The notes: generated by a model not told the origin, from the letters alone. Positions 9,002-17,581 are shown, counted from the stretch's first letter. The stretch is 64,000 nucleotides of DNA from Verrucomicrobiota bacterium (GCA_017301995.1 JAFLEH010000014.1:1-64000), one strand, 5' to 3'. Made by a program: numbers and translations.

Positions 9002-9032
9002 ATTCGTGAAAATCCGTGAAATTCGTGTCAAA
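9002..9032 (-). repeat. right 31-bp inverted repeat flanking GxxExxY gene
   Basis: Reverse complement of 8740-8770 with a single mismatch. It ends 12 bp before the ATG of the GH112 gene, so it probably forms most of that gene's 5' leader. Start codons inside this repeat (GTG 9006) are unlikely to be used. Confidence 0.8.
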
Positions 9033-9044
9033 TCTATCCCACCC

Positions 9045-11228
9045 ATGAAATCCAAATCCAAACCCACCGGTTCCATCACACTGCCCGCCGAAGTCGGCGA
9101 GGAAAAGATGGTCGTCCAACTCGCCAAAAAATGGGGCGCCGACGCGATCCGCGATTCCGACGGCACCGAACTCTCGCAGGACATGCTGGACCTAGGCCTC
9201 GAAGTCTATTCCACCACCTGCCTGGTGCGCGCGGAGCAGACCTATCCGCGGCTGCACATGGACCAGCTTCCGCAGAAGTTCCTGATGTCCGATCCGGTCA
9301 CCGCCACCGGCAAGACTCTCGTGATCGATCCGATGAGCGGATTCTACCGGGACAAATACGTGATCGACCTCAAACATTCCGCGAAAAAGTACTGGGAAGT
9401 CATCGACCGCACCACTGGCGAAGTGGTTCCCGTTTCCAAGTGGAAGCTCGATCCCAAGTCCGGCAAAGTCACCGTCAACGGGTGTGTGCCGTTCCATGTT
9501 TATACCGTGAATTTCCTCGTGTTCCAGATTTGGGACACGACCTCGATGTATAACCATCTCACCAACAACTGGGACAAGCCGCACGTCATCAGCGTGGATC
9601 CCTATCACAAGGAGTGTTGGGACCACCTGATGAAATTCTACGACAAGTACCTCGAAAACCATCCGCAGACCGACGTGGTGCGCCTGACCACCCTGGCCTA
9701 TCATTTCGCGGTGGACTCGGACCAGGATTCGGTGGACAAGTTCCGCGACTGGACCGGCTATCAGGACACCATCAGCGTGCTCGCGCTGGAGGACTTCGCC
9801 AAGGAGCACGGCTATCGTCTGCGCGGCGAGGATTTCGTCGATGAGGGCTACTACAATGCCGCCTGCCGGGTGCCGTCGGAGCGCTATCTGGCTTGGATGA
9901 AATTCATCCACCGGTTCGTGGTCAAATTCGGCAAGGCGCTGGTGGACAAGGCCCACAAGGCCGGCAAAAAGACCGCCATTTTCTGGGGCGACCACTGGAT
10001 CGGCGTGGAACCCTATCTGCCGGGCTTCCTCAAGATGGGAATCGATATCCACGTCGGTGCGGCCGAGGACGGCGTGGCGCTGCGCCGCATTTCCGACACC
10101 CCCGGCGGCTTGGTGAAGGAACTCCGTCTCTATCCGTATTTCTTCCCCGATGTTTTCCGCGAGGGCGGCGATCCGCTCGGCGAGTCCGTTTCCAACTGGA
10201 TCAAGATCCGGCGCGCGCTGTTGCGCAAGCCGGTGGACCGCCTCGGCTACGGCGGCTATCTGAGCCTCGCGCTCAAGTTTCCCGAATTCGTCGAACATGT
10301 GGCCGAACTTTGCGACGAGTTCCGCGCCTTCCGCGACAATTCCGGCGGAGGCGAGTCGCTCAAAGCACCGATCAAGGTGGCCGTCCTCAATGCGTGGGGC
10401 AACTGGAAGCCGTGGATCAACAGCTTCGGCGCACCGCAGAAATTCCTCGTCAAACGCCCGGACGTGATCCAAGTGGCGGGCACAAATCTGCTAGAGTGCC
10501 TCTCCGGCCTGCCGGTGGAAATCGAATTTCTCAGTTTCGAGGAGGTCGAAAAGAAGGGCATCCCGAAGGACATCACCGTCATCATCAACGATGGCGACGC
10601 CGAAACCGCATGGAGCGGCGGACGCTGGTGGGCCAACCCAAAGGTGGTGGAGAAGGTCCGCGCGTTCGTTCACAACGGCGGCGGCTTCATCGGCTGCCGC
10701 GGACCCACCGCCTATCAGAACAATGGCCGCTATTTCCAACTTTCCGACGTCCTCGGCGTGGACAAGGAAACCGGCCGCACCCTGCAATCCGCTCCGGTGC
10801 CGGTGAAGCTCGTGAACGACCACTTCATCACCGCCGACCTAACCGGATCCGCCGATTTCGGCACCCACGAGACCTTTGTCTATGTGGCCGAGCGCTCCAC
10901 CCAGGTGATCGCCGCCGAAGGCTGCCATGTGATGGCCGCTGCAAACAGCTTCGGCAAGGGCCGATCGGTGTTCTTCGGCGCGCTACCCTACGACCTCGCC
11001 AACTCGCGCCTGCTCCACCGCGCCATCTTCTGGGCCGCAGGAAAAGAAGCCGAGCTGAAGAAATGGTTCTGCTCGAATCCGCTCACCGATTGCGCGTGGT
11101 ATCCCAAGAGCAGGAAGCTCGTGGTGGTCAACAACTCTGATCAGCCGCAAACCACCGTGGTTCACCGCGGCGACGGCAAGACCAGCAAAGCCAGCCTCAA
11201 GCCGCACGCCAGCAAGTGGATGGACTGA
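9045..11228 (+). CDS. GH112 1,3-beta-galactosyl-N-acetylhexosamine phosphorylase
   Basis: 727-aa cytoplasmic enzyme with no signal peptide. The sequence matches the galacto-N-biose/lacto-N-biose phosphorylase family throughout, including 'LVFQIWDTTSMYNHLTNNW', 'FRDWTGYQDTIS' and 'AIFWGDHWIGVEPY'. Asp316 in WGDHW lies where the bifidobacterial catalytic acid is expected (positional inference). The C-terminal half has the glutamine-amidotransferase-like and Ig-like folds typical of GH112. Reaction: phosphorolysis of Gal-beta-1,3-HexNAc to galactose 1-phosphate plus GalNAc or GlcNAc. It completes the GH101-transporter-GH112 series. ATG 9045 is chosen because the earlier GTG lies inside the inverted repeat. 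Kinase, GalT and GalE partners are not in the window. Confidence 0.92.
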   Translation: MKSKSKPTGSITLPAEVGEEKMVVQLAKKWGADAIRDSDGTELSQDMLDLGLEVYSTTCLVRAEQTYPRLHMDQLPQKFLMSDPVTATGKTLVIDPMSGFYRDKYVIDLKHSAKKYWEVIDRTTGEVVPVSKWKLDPKSGKVTVNGCVPFHVYTVNFLVFQIWDTTSMYNHLTNNWDKPHVISVDPYHKECWDHLMKFYDKYLENHPQTDVVRLTTLAYHFAVDSDQDSVDKFRDWTGYQDTISVLALEDFAKEHGYRLRGEDFVDEGYYNAACRVPSERYLAWMKFIHRFVVKFGKALVDKAHKAGKKTAIFWGDHWIGVEPYLPGFLKMGIDIHVGAAEDGVALRRISDTPGGLVKELRLYPYFFPDVFREGGDPLGESVSNWIKIRRALLRKPVDRLGYGGYLSLALKFPEFVEHVAELCDEFRAFRDNSGGGESLKAPIKVAVLNAWGNWKPWINSFGAPQKFLVKRPDVIQVAGTNLLECLSGLPVEIEFLSFEEVEKKGIPKDITVIINDGDAETAWSGGRWWANPKVVEKVRAFVHNGGGFIGCRGPTAYQNNGRYFQLSDVLGVDKETGRTLQSAPVPVKLVNDHFITADLTGSADFGTHETFVYVAERSTQVIAAEGCHVMAAANSFGKGRSVFFGALPYDLANSRLLHRAIFWAAGKEAELKKWFCSNPLTDCAWYPKSRKLVVVNNSDQPQTTVVHRGDGKTSKASLKPHASKWMD

Positions 11229-11307
11229 TACCGCCAGATGGTATTTCACTGGGCGATTGCGACCGAACCTGCTTTCAAAGAGCCAACAATCCCACCAGAT
11301 ATCCTCC

Positions 11308-11634
11308 ATGAAACTCCGCATTTCCACATCCCTCCTCATTCTGCTGACCACCCTGACCGCTCTTGCGGGGACGAACACAGTTCCGTCCTTTGAGCAACCG
11401 GTTTCCGCGTCGGGCGATTCCTCCCGGCTTTTCCGCAGCGCGGTGTATGGCAGGGCGCAGGGACTTGACGACAACCTAACATGGAGAACCATGGACGGCT
11501 TCGGGGTGGGATTCACGGAAAACGGCGGGGCGTTTCTGGGCTACCGGGCCATCGTCACCGATTATTCGAAAGGCGAATTCGGCTACGACGTGACTGCCCA
11601 CGGTCCCGTGATCGGGGCCGAGTTCAGATTCTAA
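11308..11634 (+). CDS. small secreted outer-membrane-like protein
   Basis: 108 aa with a clear signal peptide ('KLRISTSLLILLTTLTALAG'). The last 45 residues, from 'GAFLGYRAIVTDYSKGEFGYDV' to a terminal aromatic GAEFRF, look like the closing strands of an outer-membrane beta-barrel. No named family was recognised; it may be a mini-barrel or a periplasmic protein. It follows the GH112 gene by 79 bp and precedes a SYLF lipoprotein by 18 bp, suggesting co-transcription with the latter. Confidence 0.6.
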   Translation: MKLRISTSLLILLTTLTALAGTNTVPSFEQPVSASGDSSRLFRSAVYGRAQGLDDNLTWRTMDGFGVGFTENGGAFLGYRAIVTDYSKGEFGYDVTAHGPVIGAEFRF

Positions 11635-11652
11635 CCAAATATCCACACGCAC

Positions 11653-12240
11653 ATGAAATCCATCATCCGAATCCTTGCCGCGGCTTGCCTTGCCACACTG
11701 CCGGCCATACTGACCGGTTGCGGCACCAGTCCGGCCACCAACATCAACGCCGCATCGGTCAACCCGAAACAACTCGCACGCGAGTCGCGGACGGCGCTCG
11801 CCAAACTCTGCCGCAGCAATCCGCTGGCACGCAAGCTCCAAGCCAACGCCAAGGGCATCCTCGTGTTTCCAACGATCACCAAGGGCGGCCTCATGATCGG
11901 CGGAATGGGCGGCAACGGCGCGGCCATCCGCCCCGACGGCACCATCCGGGATTTCTATCAAACCGCGGGCCTTTCCTACGGGCTCCAGGCGGGTATCCAG
12001 CAATACGGCTACGCGTTGTTTCTGATGGACGACGACGCGGTCCGCCATCTCAACGCCAGCAACGGCTGGGAAATCGGCAGCAGTCCGAGCGTGGTGGTCG
12101 TGGACGAGGGATTCTCCGGCAGCATCTCCACCACCACGGCGAACCGCGGCAGTTATGTGTTCTTCTTCAACCAGCGCGGCCTGATGGGCGGCATGGGGCT
12201 CCAAGGTTCCAAGATCACCCGCATTCACCCCCCACGCTGA
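11653..12240 (+). CDS. SYLF/YSC84-domain lipoprotein
   Basis: 195 aa. An N-terminal lipoprotein signal ends in the lipobox LTGC, so the protein should be lipid-anchored. Residues about 45-195 form a SYLF (YSC84, lipid-binding) domain, including 'AKGILVFPTITKGGLMIGGMGGNGA', 'GLSYGLQAGIQQYGYALFLM' and the glycine-rich end 'FFFNQRGLMGGMGLQGSKI'. Bacterial homologues are usually periplasmic and of poorly defined role, with lipid binding shown for eukaryotic members. It ends 5 bp from the stop of the convergent amidohydrolase gene. Confidence 0.88.
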   Translation: MKSIIRILAAACLATLPAILTGCGTSPATNINAASVNPKQLARESRTALAKLCRSNPLARKLQANAKGILVFPTITKGGLMIGGMGGNGAAIRPDGTIRDFYQTAGLSYGLQAGIQQYGYALFLMDDDAVRHLNASNGWEIGSSPSVVVVDEGFSGSISTTTANRGSYVFFFNQRGLMGGMGLQGSKITRIHPPR

Positions 12241-12245
12241 GGGAG

Positions 12246-13109
12246 TCAGACAAACCCACGGTTTTTCAGATAGATCCTCTCCGCGTTCCCGTGGAACAGC
12301 TTGTGTTGGTCCGCGAGGTCCGCACCGGAGACGATCTCGCGGGTGATCGAAACCCAGCGGGCGAGCGATGACGTCGTCAGGCAAACCGGCCAGTCGCTGC
12401 CCCACACCACCCGATCCCAGCCGAAGGACTCGATGCAATGCTCCACATAAGGTCTAACCGCATCTGCGGTGGCCTTCGCGGGATCGGCATATGCAATCAC
12501 TCCGGAGATCTTGCAGGCCACGTTCGGCAATGCGGCCAGTTCCCGGATCCGGTCCCGCCAGGGATCGAGCGCGCCGGCGGCGACATCGGGAACGCCACAG
12601 TGGTCCAAAATGAATTGAACCTCGGGGCATTTCCCCGCCAGATCGACCGCCAGCGGCAACTGGCGTGCCATGAAGCACATGTCAAACGTAAGATTCCTCG
12701 GCCCCAACATTCTAACATTCTCCACGAAATGGCCGGTGGTGGAAAGCTCGTCTGGCTCCACATGGAGAATCCTCCGGATTCCGACCAGCTTCGGGTGGGC
12801 GATGCCGTCCAAATAGACGCCGAAGCCTCCGGGCCCCTCGGGTCGGCCATTGGCAATCACCCCGGCGATCAGGGATCCGGGAGATTCCGCCAATCTGCAA
12901 ACTTCCCGGGTTTCCTGATGAAAATGGTCGCCATCCGGAGTGGTTTCCATGAAGATCGTACGGGCGATACCCGTCCCCTGGATCGCCAGTTGGTAATCCT
13001 CCTCCCGAAACGCTTTGTCGGCCAGCGCGGGAACGCCGTCCGTCCATCCGTAGGGGTACAATTCCGGATAGATAAGATGTTGGTGGGTATCGATGATGGG
13101 CACGTTCAT
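12246..13109 (-). CDS. amidohydrolase-2 family lactonase-like hydrolase
   Basis: 287-aa TIM-barrel metal-dependent hydrolase. It opens with 'VPIIDTHQHLIYPEL' (HxH metal motif), has 'FILDHCGVPD' in the middle and ends with 'WDRVVWGSDWPVC', the late-barrel Asp motif. This is the COG3618 pattern, covering fucono-, rhamnono- and pyrone-dicarboxylate lactonases. Sugar-acid lactone hydrolysis is the likely reaction class, but the substrate is not readable. ATG 13109 is preferred over an upstream TTG. The 5' end is divergent from the DUF1287 gene, leaving about 110 bp for promoters. Confidence 0.82.
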   Translation of the reverse strand: MNVPIIDTHQHLIYPELYPYGWTDGVPALADKAFREEDYQLAIQGTGIARTIFMETTPDGDHFHQETREVCRLAESPGSLIAGVIANGRPEGPGGFGVYLDGIAHPKLVGIRRILHVEPDELSTTGHFVENVRMLGPRNLTFDMCFMARQLPLAVDLAGKCPEVQFILDHCGVPDVAAGALDPWRDRIRELAALPNVACKISGVIAYADPAKATADAVRPYVEHCIESFGWDRVVWGSDWPVCLTTSSLARWVSITREIVSGADLADQHKLFHGNAERIYLKNRGFV

Positions 13110-13218
13110 GACGGGGACAGGCAATCAGATCCTTCGTCGGAGCGCCAGCCGAATCCGGTGCCGGGCTTCTGCATTTTTGAGGTTGTCGGGACCGCCAAGG
13201 ATGTGGAATCATCCGGCC

Positions 13219-13791
13219 ATGAGAACCATCGCGCTTTTCTTTGGCTTGCTGACGTCGTGCCTGGCGGACACCGGCGGAAAAATCGTCGAGGCCGCGCGGA
13301 CACAGGTCGGAGTGACCATCAAATATGACCCGGCCTACACCACGCTCGCCTATCCGAATGGGGACGTGCCGACCGACCGCGGCGTTTGTACCGACGTGCT
13401 CATCCGCGCCATGCGCAAAGCGCTCAAAATCGATCTTCAGCAAATCGTCCACGAGGACATGCGCGCGCATTTTTCCGCCTATCCGAAAAATTGGGGCCTC
13501 AAGCGGCCCGACCCCAACATCGATCACCGGCGCGTCCCGAACCTGCAAACCCTGCTGAAACGGCGGGGCTGCAAGCTGCCCCTCGATCCCGCCAAGCCCG
13601 ATCCCAAGGACTTTCTGCCCGGCGACATCGTCACCTGCACCGTGCCGCCCCACCTGCCCCACGTGATGATCGTCAGTGACCGCAAAACCGAGGCCGGCAC
13701 CCCATTGGTCATCCACAACATCGGAGCCGGGGCGCGCGAAGAGGACAGCCTTTTGACCTATCCGCTCACCGGGCATTACCGGTGGAAATGA
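13219..13791 (+). CDS. DUF1287-family secreted cysteine-hydrolase-like protein
   Basis: 190 aa with a short signal. The LTSC at residues 11-14 could be a lipobox, so it may be a lipoprotein. The DUF1287 body contains 'GDVPTDRGVCTDVLIRAMRKA', with Cys57 as a probable nucleophile, and 'LPHVMIVSDRK', with His148 as a probable base. This arrangement resembles NlpC/P60-type cell-wall peptidases. Function in this family is little studied; cell-envelope hydrolysis is inference. ATG 13219 is chosen because the product begins with a secretion signal there. Confidence 0.75.
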   Translation: MRTIALFFGLLTSCLADTGGKIVEAARTQVGVTIKYDPAYTTLAYPNGDVPTDRGVCTDVLIRAMRKALKIDLQQIVHEDMRAHFSAYPKNWGLKRPDPNIDHRRVPNLQTLLKRRGCKLPLDPAKPDPKDFLPGDIVTCTVPPHLPHVMIVSDRKTEAGTPLVIHNIGAGAREEDSLLTYPLTGHYRWK

Positions 13792-13914
13792 CCCCGACCG
13801 ATTGCGGGCGGGGGATCTTGGATGCGGAAGTCGCGGGCGGTTTCCCTCGGCAGGCGATGGTTTTTCCCGGTTCCAATCCAGATTCTCGCATATCCGTGCC
13901 AGACGAACCGGATT

Positions 13915-13930
13915 TGGCACGCCCTCTGCT
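13915..13930 (+). promoter_or_regulatory. sigma-54-like -24/-12 promoter before response regulator
   Basis: TGGCACGCCCTCTGCT has the GG and GC dinucleotides at the exact -24/-12 spacing. It differs at only two central positions from the site upstream of glnA (56151-56166). Transcription would begin near 13941, at or just before the GTG start used here for the response regulator, which could favour the later GTG at 14020. Confidence 0.45.
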
Positions 13931-13941
13931 AAGTTGCGGAT

Positions 13942-14562
13942 GTGAATACAAACATCCCTACCCCGACAACCACCGCCCGCCCCGACCCGCGCCTTTCCGC
14001 CGCCGGTCAGGAGCAGCGCGTGCTGCGCGTCTGGATGGTGGATGACAAACCGAATCTCCGCGAGTTGTTCTGCAAACTGCTGGACGGAAAATCCAACCTG
14101 TCCTGCACGCGCGGATTCGGATCGGGCGATGAAATTCTCGCCACCTTGGCCGAAGAACGCCCGCCGGATGTCATTCTGCTCGATATCAACCTCGGAGAGG
14201 AGTGTGGCATTGATCTGATCAAACCGATCCGGAAACTCGCGCCATCGGTGAAAATCCTGATGTTCACGATGTTCCGCAACGTCCACTTCGCCGCGGAAGC
14301 CTATCAGGCGGGAGCTAACGGGTTTCTGCTGAAGACCTATGAGCCTGGCGATATCGTGCGGCACGTCCGCGCGGCGTGCGACACACCCGGATCGAAACCC
14401 GGACTCAAGCCCGCCACGGTTTCCGCGGAAACGATGGACGAAGATCCCCACCACCAATCCCCGTCGGCACCTGTGCTGGCAACCTCCGCCCGTCGTCGGC
14501 ACGGAATGTTGCACGGACTGGCAAAGTGGCTGCATTTTCCCCACTCCAGAGCCGCTCTCTGA
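13942..14562 (+). CDS. stand-alone response regulator (receiver domain, no DNA-binding output)
   Basis: 206 aa from GTG 13942. The receiver domain spans about 27-150 with acidic pair Asp34/Asp35, phospho-acceptor Asp81 in 'VILLDINLG', Thr109 and Lys131, all intact. The remaining C-terminal 55 residues are low-complexity and basic, with no recognisable HTH or enzymatic output. No histidine kinase is adjacent. The first 26 residues look linker-like, so GTG 14020 is an alternative start giving about 180 aa. It probably acts by protein-protein contact. A sigma-54-like site lies immediately upstream. Confidence 0.75.
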   Translation: MNTNIPTPTTTARPDPRLSAAGQEQRVLRVWMVDDKPNLRELFCKLLDGKSNLSCTRGFGSGDEILATLAEERPPDVILLDINLGEECGIDLIKPIRKLAPSVKILMFTMFRNVHFAAEAYQAGANGFLLKTYEPGDIVRHVRAACDTPGSKPGLKPATVSAETMDEDPHHQSPSAPVLATSARRRHGMLHGLAKWLHFPHSRAAL

Positions 14563-14652
14563 AATCACGGTTCATCCGGCATTCTGCGATTGCCCTGGGG
14601 CACGATCGGAGGGTATGCTCCCGGCACGCTTGGCAAAGCCGCCATTTCCGCC

Positions 14653-15420
14653 GTGAGCCTACCCGCCCCTAACGATCCCATCCCGTTTTCATTCTCGCTC
14701 CGGATCGGCGCCGAGACGCTCGATCTATCAGGATCGGTTCCGGACGGACCTTGCACGGTCACCGACCTGATGCCGTTGCTCCACGCCTTGTGCAATGCGG
14801 TGATCGAAGCGGCGGTCCGGCAGTTGCCCCCACCGGCCAAAGTCTCGTGCGGTCCCGGATGCGGCGCCTGCTGCCGGCAATTGGTGCCGATCAGCCACTC
14901 GGAAGCCGCTTGGTTGCTCCACGAGGTTCTTCCGAATCTGGCCCCCGACCACCGGTCCCGGGTCGAATCGAGGATTCGCGAGGCATCGATCCGACTTGAA
15001 ACATCCGGCCTATCCGATTTGATCCGCAATCTGCCAACCGAGGCCGACCGCGAGTGCCGCCAGAGCATCGGGCTGCGGTATTTCCTAACCGGAATCCCCT
15101 GTCCGTTTCTGGAGAACGCCAGTTGCTCCATCCACCCGCAACGCCCGCTGGCGTGCCGCGAATACCTGGTGACTTCCCCCGCCGACGCGTGCGCCAGTCC
15201 GACTCCGGGAACCATCCACCCCGTTTCGATCCCGCTCAAGCCTTCCGGGGCGATGATCCGCCTGGACGCCAAGGCCACCGCGCCCGGATGGAGGACCATG
15301 ATGGACGCCTTGCTGGATTCCAATCGTGCGGCATCACGGCAAATCCCCGACGCGATCGGCTTTCTCAAGGAATTTCTGACAGAACTCCTCGGCCGGTCCC
15401 ATTCGGGCGATGCTCCGTGA
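14653..15420 (+). CDS. YkgJ-family cysteine-cluster protein
   Basis: 255 aa with the zinc/iron-chelating YkgJ signature. 'CGPGCGACC' supplies four Cys, then 'PCPFL...CSIHPQRPLACREY' supplies the rest in the usual spacing. Such proteins bind a metal ion or Fe-S cluster and are otherwise uncharacterised. GTG 14653 is preferred to a TTG at 14590 because the residues before it are not conserved-looking. It reads toward the lipase gene on the other strand, with 53 bp between their stops. Confidence 0.78.
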   Translation: MSLPAPNDPIPFSFSLRIGAETLDLSGSVPDGPCTVTDLMPLLHALCNAVIEAAVRQLPPPAKVSCGPGCGACCRQLVPISHSEAAWLLHEVLPNLAPDHRSRVESRIREASIRLETSGLSDLIRNLPTEADRECRQSIGLRYFLTGIPCPFLENASCSIHPQRPLACREYLVTSPADACASPTPGTIHPVSIPLKPSGAMIRLDAKATAPGWRTMMDALLDSNRAASRQIPDAIGFLKEFLTELLGRSHSGDAP

Positions 15421-15473
15421 TTTCCATCAACCGTGTTGAATCCGTCCGTTGTCCGGCGGAAATTTCCGCAACG

Positions 15474-16355
15474 TCATCGGTCGGCGAGCGGGATTCCGGC
15501 TTTTCGCGCACCACCCAGAATGAACTCATGGGCCAGCTTGCCGTATTTGGCGTTCTCTTCGGCGGTTAGGCTAACATCGCAACTGCCCGAGGCATTCTCG
15601 ACAATGGCTTTTCCTAACAATCCGCCAGCCACAAACCCAAGCGTGCGCTCGGTTCCCATCGAACCGTCGCACGGCTCGGGAATGGCGCCGCCCACCGAGC
15701 CGTGTGTGGCATCGAACTCCCGCTGCACATAATGGTCCGGATCCGTGCGCGCGGTTTTGGTACCGGTGTTTCCCCACGCTTTCCGCGAGCCGACCTTCCT
15801 GCTGCGCAACGCATGATAGAACCACACCACATTGGCGGGAACCACCGAGGTGTCTCCCAGCGCATAGGTCATGTCCACCGCATCGTATAGCCCGAGAAAA
15901 TGCACCGGTTGGAAGGGCTGCTGCGGTTGGAGAAATGTCTGCGGTTCGCTGCCGGGACCGGGAGCGGCGCGGATCACCGGGACGAAGCCGCCAAGCCTGA
16001 CCCTGGACAAACGGATCGCCAGATTCACCACGATGTGCCCTCCCCGGCTATGCCCCACCAGCACCACTTTCGCGTTCGGAAGGTATTCCAGACGACGCCG
16101 GAGCCAGTCCCATGCGGTCTGCTCGATCTCCGTGCTGTCACTCCCGGTGATCTGCGAATCCGGGCCATGGTGGAAATACTTCTGCGTGTCCGGCGCCAAT
16201 ACGCGGCGGTGAAAGGCCCTCGTGTAACTCTCGTTGAACACACATACCTTGTTCTTCTCGTCGTTTCCCCCCGAATACCCGAACTCACGGGAGCTTGTCC
16301 CGTCGATCGCGACGACAATATAGGTATCCTCCGGCATTCGCTCGCTGTGAGGCAT
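15474..16355 (-). CDS. Tle1-like (DUF2235) alpha/beta-hydrolase, candidate T6SS lipase effector
   Basis: 293 aa with no signal peptide. It opens with a hydrophobic strand and 'AIDGTSSREF', then the nucleophile elbow GHSRGG (Ser103), 'GLYDAVD' (Asp158) and 'THGSVGGAIPE' (His218). Order, spacing and flanking glycines match the Tle1/DUF2235 phospholipase catalytic triad. The gene lies 142 bp from a divergent PAAR gene and close to vgrG, the standard setting for a type VI lipase effector. The likely target is membrane phospholipid of a competitor. No obvious periplasmic immunity protein is next to it. Effector status rests on fold plus neighbourhood. Confidence 0.78.
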   Translation of the reverse strand: MPHSERMPEDTYIVVAIDGTSSREFGYSGGNDEKNKVCVFNESYTRAFHRRVLAPDTQKYFHHGPDSQITGSDSTEIEQTAWDWLRRRLEYLPNAKVVLVGHSRGGHIVVNLAIRLSRVRLGGFVPVIRAAPGPGSEPQTFLQPQQPFQPVHFLGLYDAVDMTYALGDTSVVPANVVWFYHALRSRKVGSRKAWGNTGTKTARTDPDHYVQREFDATHGSVGGAIPEPCDGSMGTERTLGFVAGGLLGKAIVENASGSCDVSLTAEENAKYGKLAHEFILGGARKAGIPLADR

Positions 16356-16497
16356 TCAGCCTACCATCGCGCTCCACCTCCCGCAAGCGGGATTCCCCGC
16401 CCGATCGCCAGGCGCTCGGGTTTTTCCAAAACCCCGCGATTTTCCCTTGCAATCGGCGGGCTAGCGCGCAAGGTACAGCCGTCAGAATCACTATCCC

Positions 16498-16797
16498 ATG
16501 CAACCCGCCGCACGCCTCACTGACATGCATGTCTGCCCGATGGTCACACCGGGCACGCCCCCGGTTCCACACGTCGGCGGTCCGATCACCGGTCCCGGCG
16601 TGCCAACCGTGCTCATCGGCTTCATGCCGGCTGCCACCGTTGGTGACATGTGTGTTTGCGTGGGGCCTCCCGACACCATCGTAAAAGGCTCCACCACAGT
16701 GATGATCGGTGGCAAACCCGCCGCCAGGTTGGGTGACACGACCTCTCACGGAGGCAGCATCGTGGTAGGCTGCCCGACGGTCCTGATAGGAGGCTGA
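16498..16797 (+). CDS. PAAR-domain spike-tip protein
   Basis: 99-aa stand-alone PAAR protein. The repeated pattern 'ARLTDMH...GVPTVLIGFMPAATVGD' then 'TTVMIGGKPAARLGDTTSHGG...CPTVLIGG' builds the cone, and the His/Cys residues (His11, Cys13, Cys in 'DMCVC', His in 'TSHGG') are candidates for the zinc site. PAAR caps the VgrG trimer and attaches effectors. It lies between the lipase gene and the vgrG operon but on the opposite strand, and converges with the 257-aa gene with 5 bp between stops. Confidence 0.92.
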   Translation: MQPAARLTDMHVCPMVTPGTPPVPHVGGPITGPGVPTVLIGFMPAATVGDMCVCVGPPDTIVKGSTTVMIGGKPAARLGDTTSHGGSIVVGCPTVLIGG

Positions 16798-16802
16798 GGC
16801 GG

Positions 16803-17576
16803 TTAGCGCGCGAGCGTCCACTTGCCGCCGATCTTGGCGACGAAAATCGGAAACGTGAACTTCGCGTTGGTGGCGGTCACCACCAATGCCGGTTCGGTTA
16901 GACCGGCGAACACCCAGACCACCTTGCCGCCGCAGACGGGACGGAACTGCGGCAGTCCCTCGGCCGGAAGGATCACCTTGATATCGTCCCTGGCGAAAAT
17001 GAACTTCTCGAACTGTCCCTTGATCACATTCCGCATCGACGCCGGATCCTGACCGTTCGCCAGCGCGCAATCCTTGATCTTGTATGCCAGCGACGTCACG
17101 CAGCCTTCCGAATCCGAAGCGCGGATCCGCCGGGCGAAATCATCCATCACCCCGAGAATGTCGGACTTGTCCCTATCGGAAATCTCCTTGATTTCCTCCG
17201 CGTCCTTCCAAAGATTGCAGGGCGGTTCGTCATCGACGTTGAACGGAATCCGGCGGATCAGCGGCAGCGCCGGCTGCGGTTCCTCCTGCTGCTCGAACGA
17301 GGCGAGCATCCGGTCCACGTCCGAGGTATCCGAGTCCGGCTTGGCCGTGTAAACGGAAATGCCCGCATACACCGGAGGCGGCGCGGGATTTCCCTCCACC
17401 AGCGGCTTTTCCCCAAGGAAAATCGTCAGGTGGTTGACGCCTTTCCGCAGCCACGGATTCACCGGGCTCATGGTGGTGATTCCTTCGGCTTTGCCGTCGA
17501 TCACGACGGGAGCGTCGTTGATTCCCGCGATGGCGATCGCGGCCTTCGAAGTGATGCGCAATACGTGATGGGTCAT
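16803..17576 (-). CDS. unknown protein encoded directly downstream of vgrG
   Basis: 257 aa with no signal peptide or membrane segment. It has an N-terminal beta-rich part (about 1-85), a middle acidic region, and a C-terminal part (about 150-257) ending 'FPIFVAKIGGKWTLAR', which looks like the last strands of an NTF2-like or cystatin-like fold. I do not recognise a named family. It starts 5 bp after the vgrG stop, so it is surely co-transcribed. In comparable loci this slot holds an adaptor/chaperone or an immunity protein. The lack of a signal peptide makes an adaptor, or immunity against a cytoplasmic toxin, more plausible than periplasmic immunity. Confidence 0.6.
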   Translation of the reverse strand: MTHHVLRITSKAAIAIAGINDAPVVIDGKAEGITTMSPVNPWLRKGVNHLTIFLGEKPLVEGNPAPPPVYAGISVYTAKPDSDTSDVDRMLASFEQQEEPQPALPLIRRIPFNVDDEPPCNLWKDAEEIKEISDRDKSDILGVMDDFARRIRASDSEGCVTSLAYKIKDCALANGQDPASMRNVIKGQFEKFIFARDDIKVILPAEGLPQFRPVCGGKVVWVFAGLTEPALVVTATNAKFTFPIFVAKIGGKWTLAR

Positions 17577-17581
17577 TATCG

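Noticed and set aside
9006..9044. Upstream GTG start for the GH112 gene
   Set aside because: It lies within the 31-bp inverted repeat and would add unconserved residues; ATG 9045 fits the family N-terminus.
9192..10472. 426-residue antisense frame in the GH112 gene
   Set aside because: The product is His/Val/Glu-rich shadow sequence; the sense frame encodes a complete GH112 enzyme.
12712..14568. 618-residue minus-strand frame spanning several genes
   Set aside because: Runs across the amidohydrolase 5' end, the DUF1287 gene and the response regulator; no recognisable protein, and it conflicts with three supported genes.
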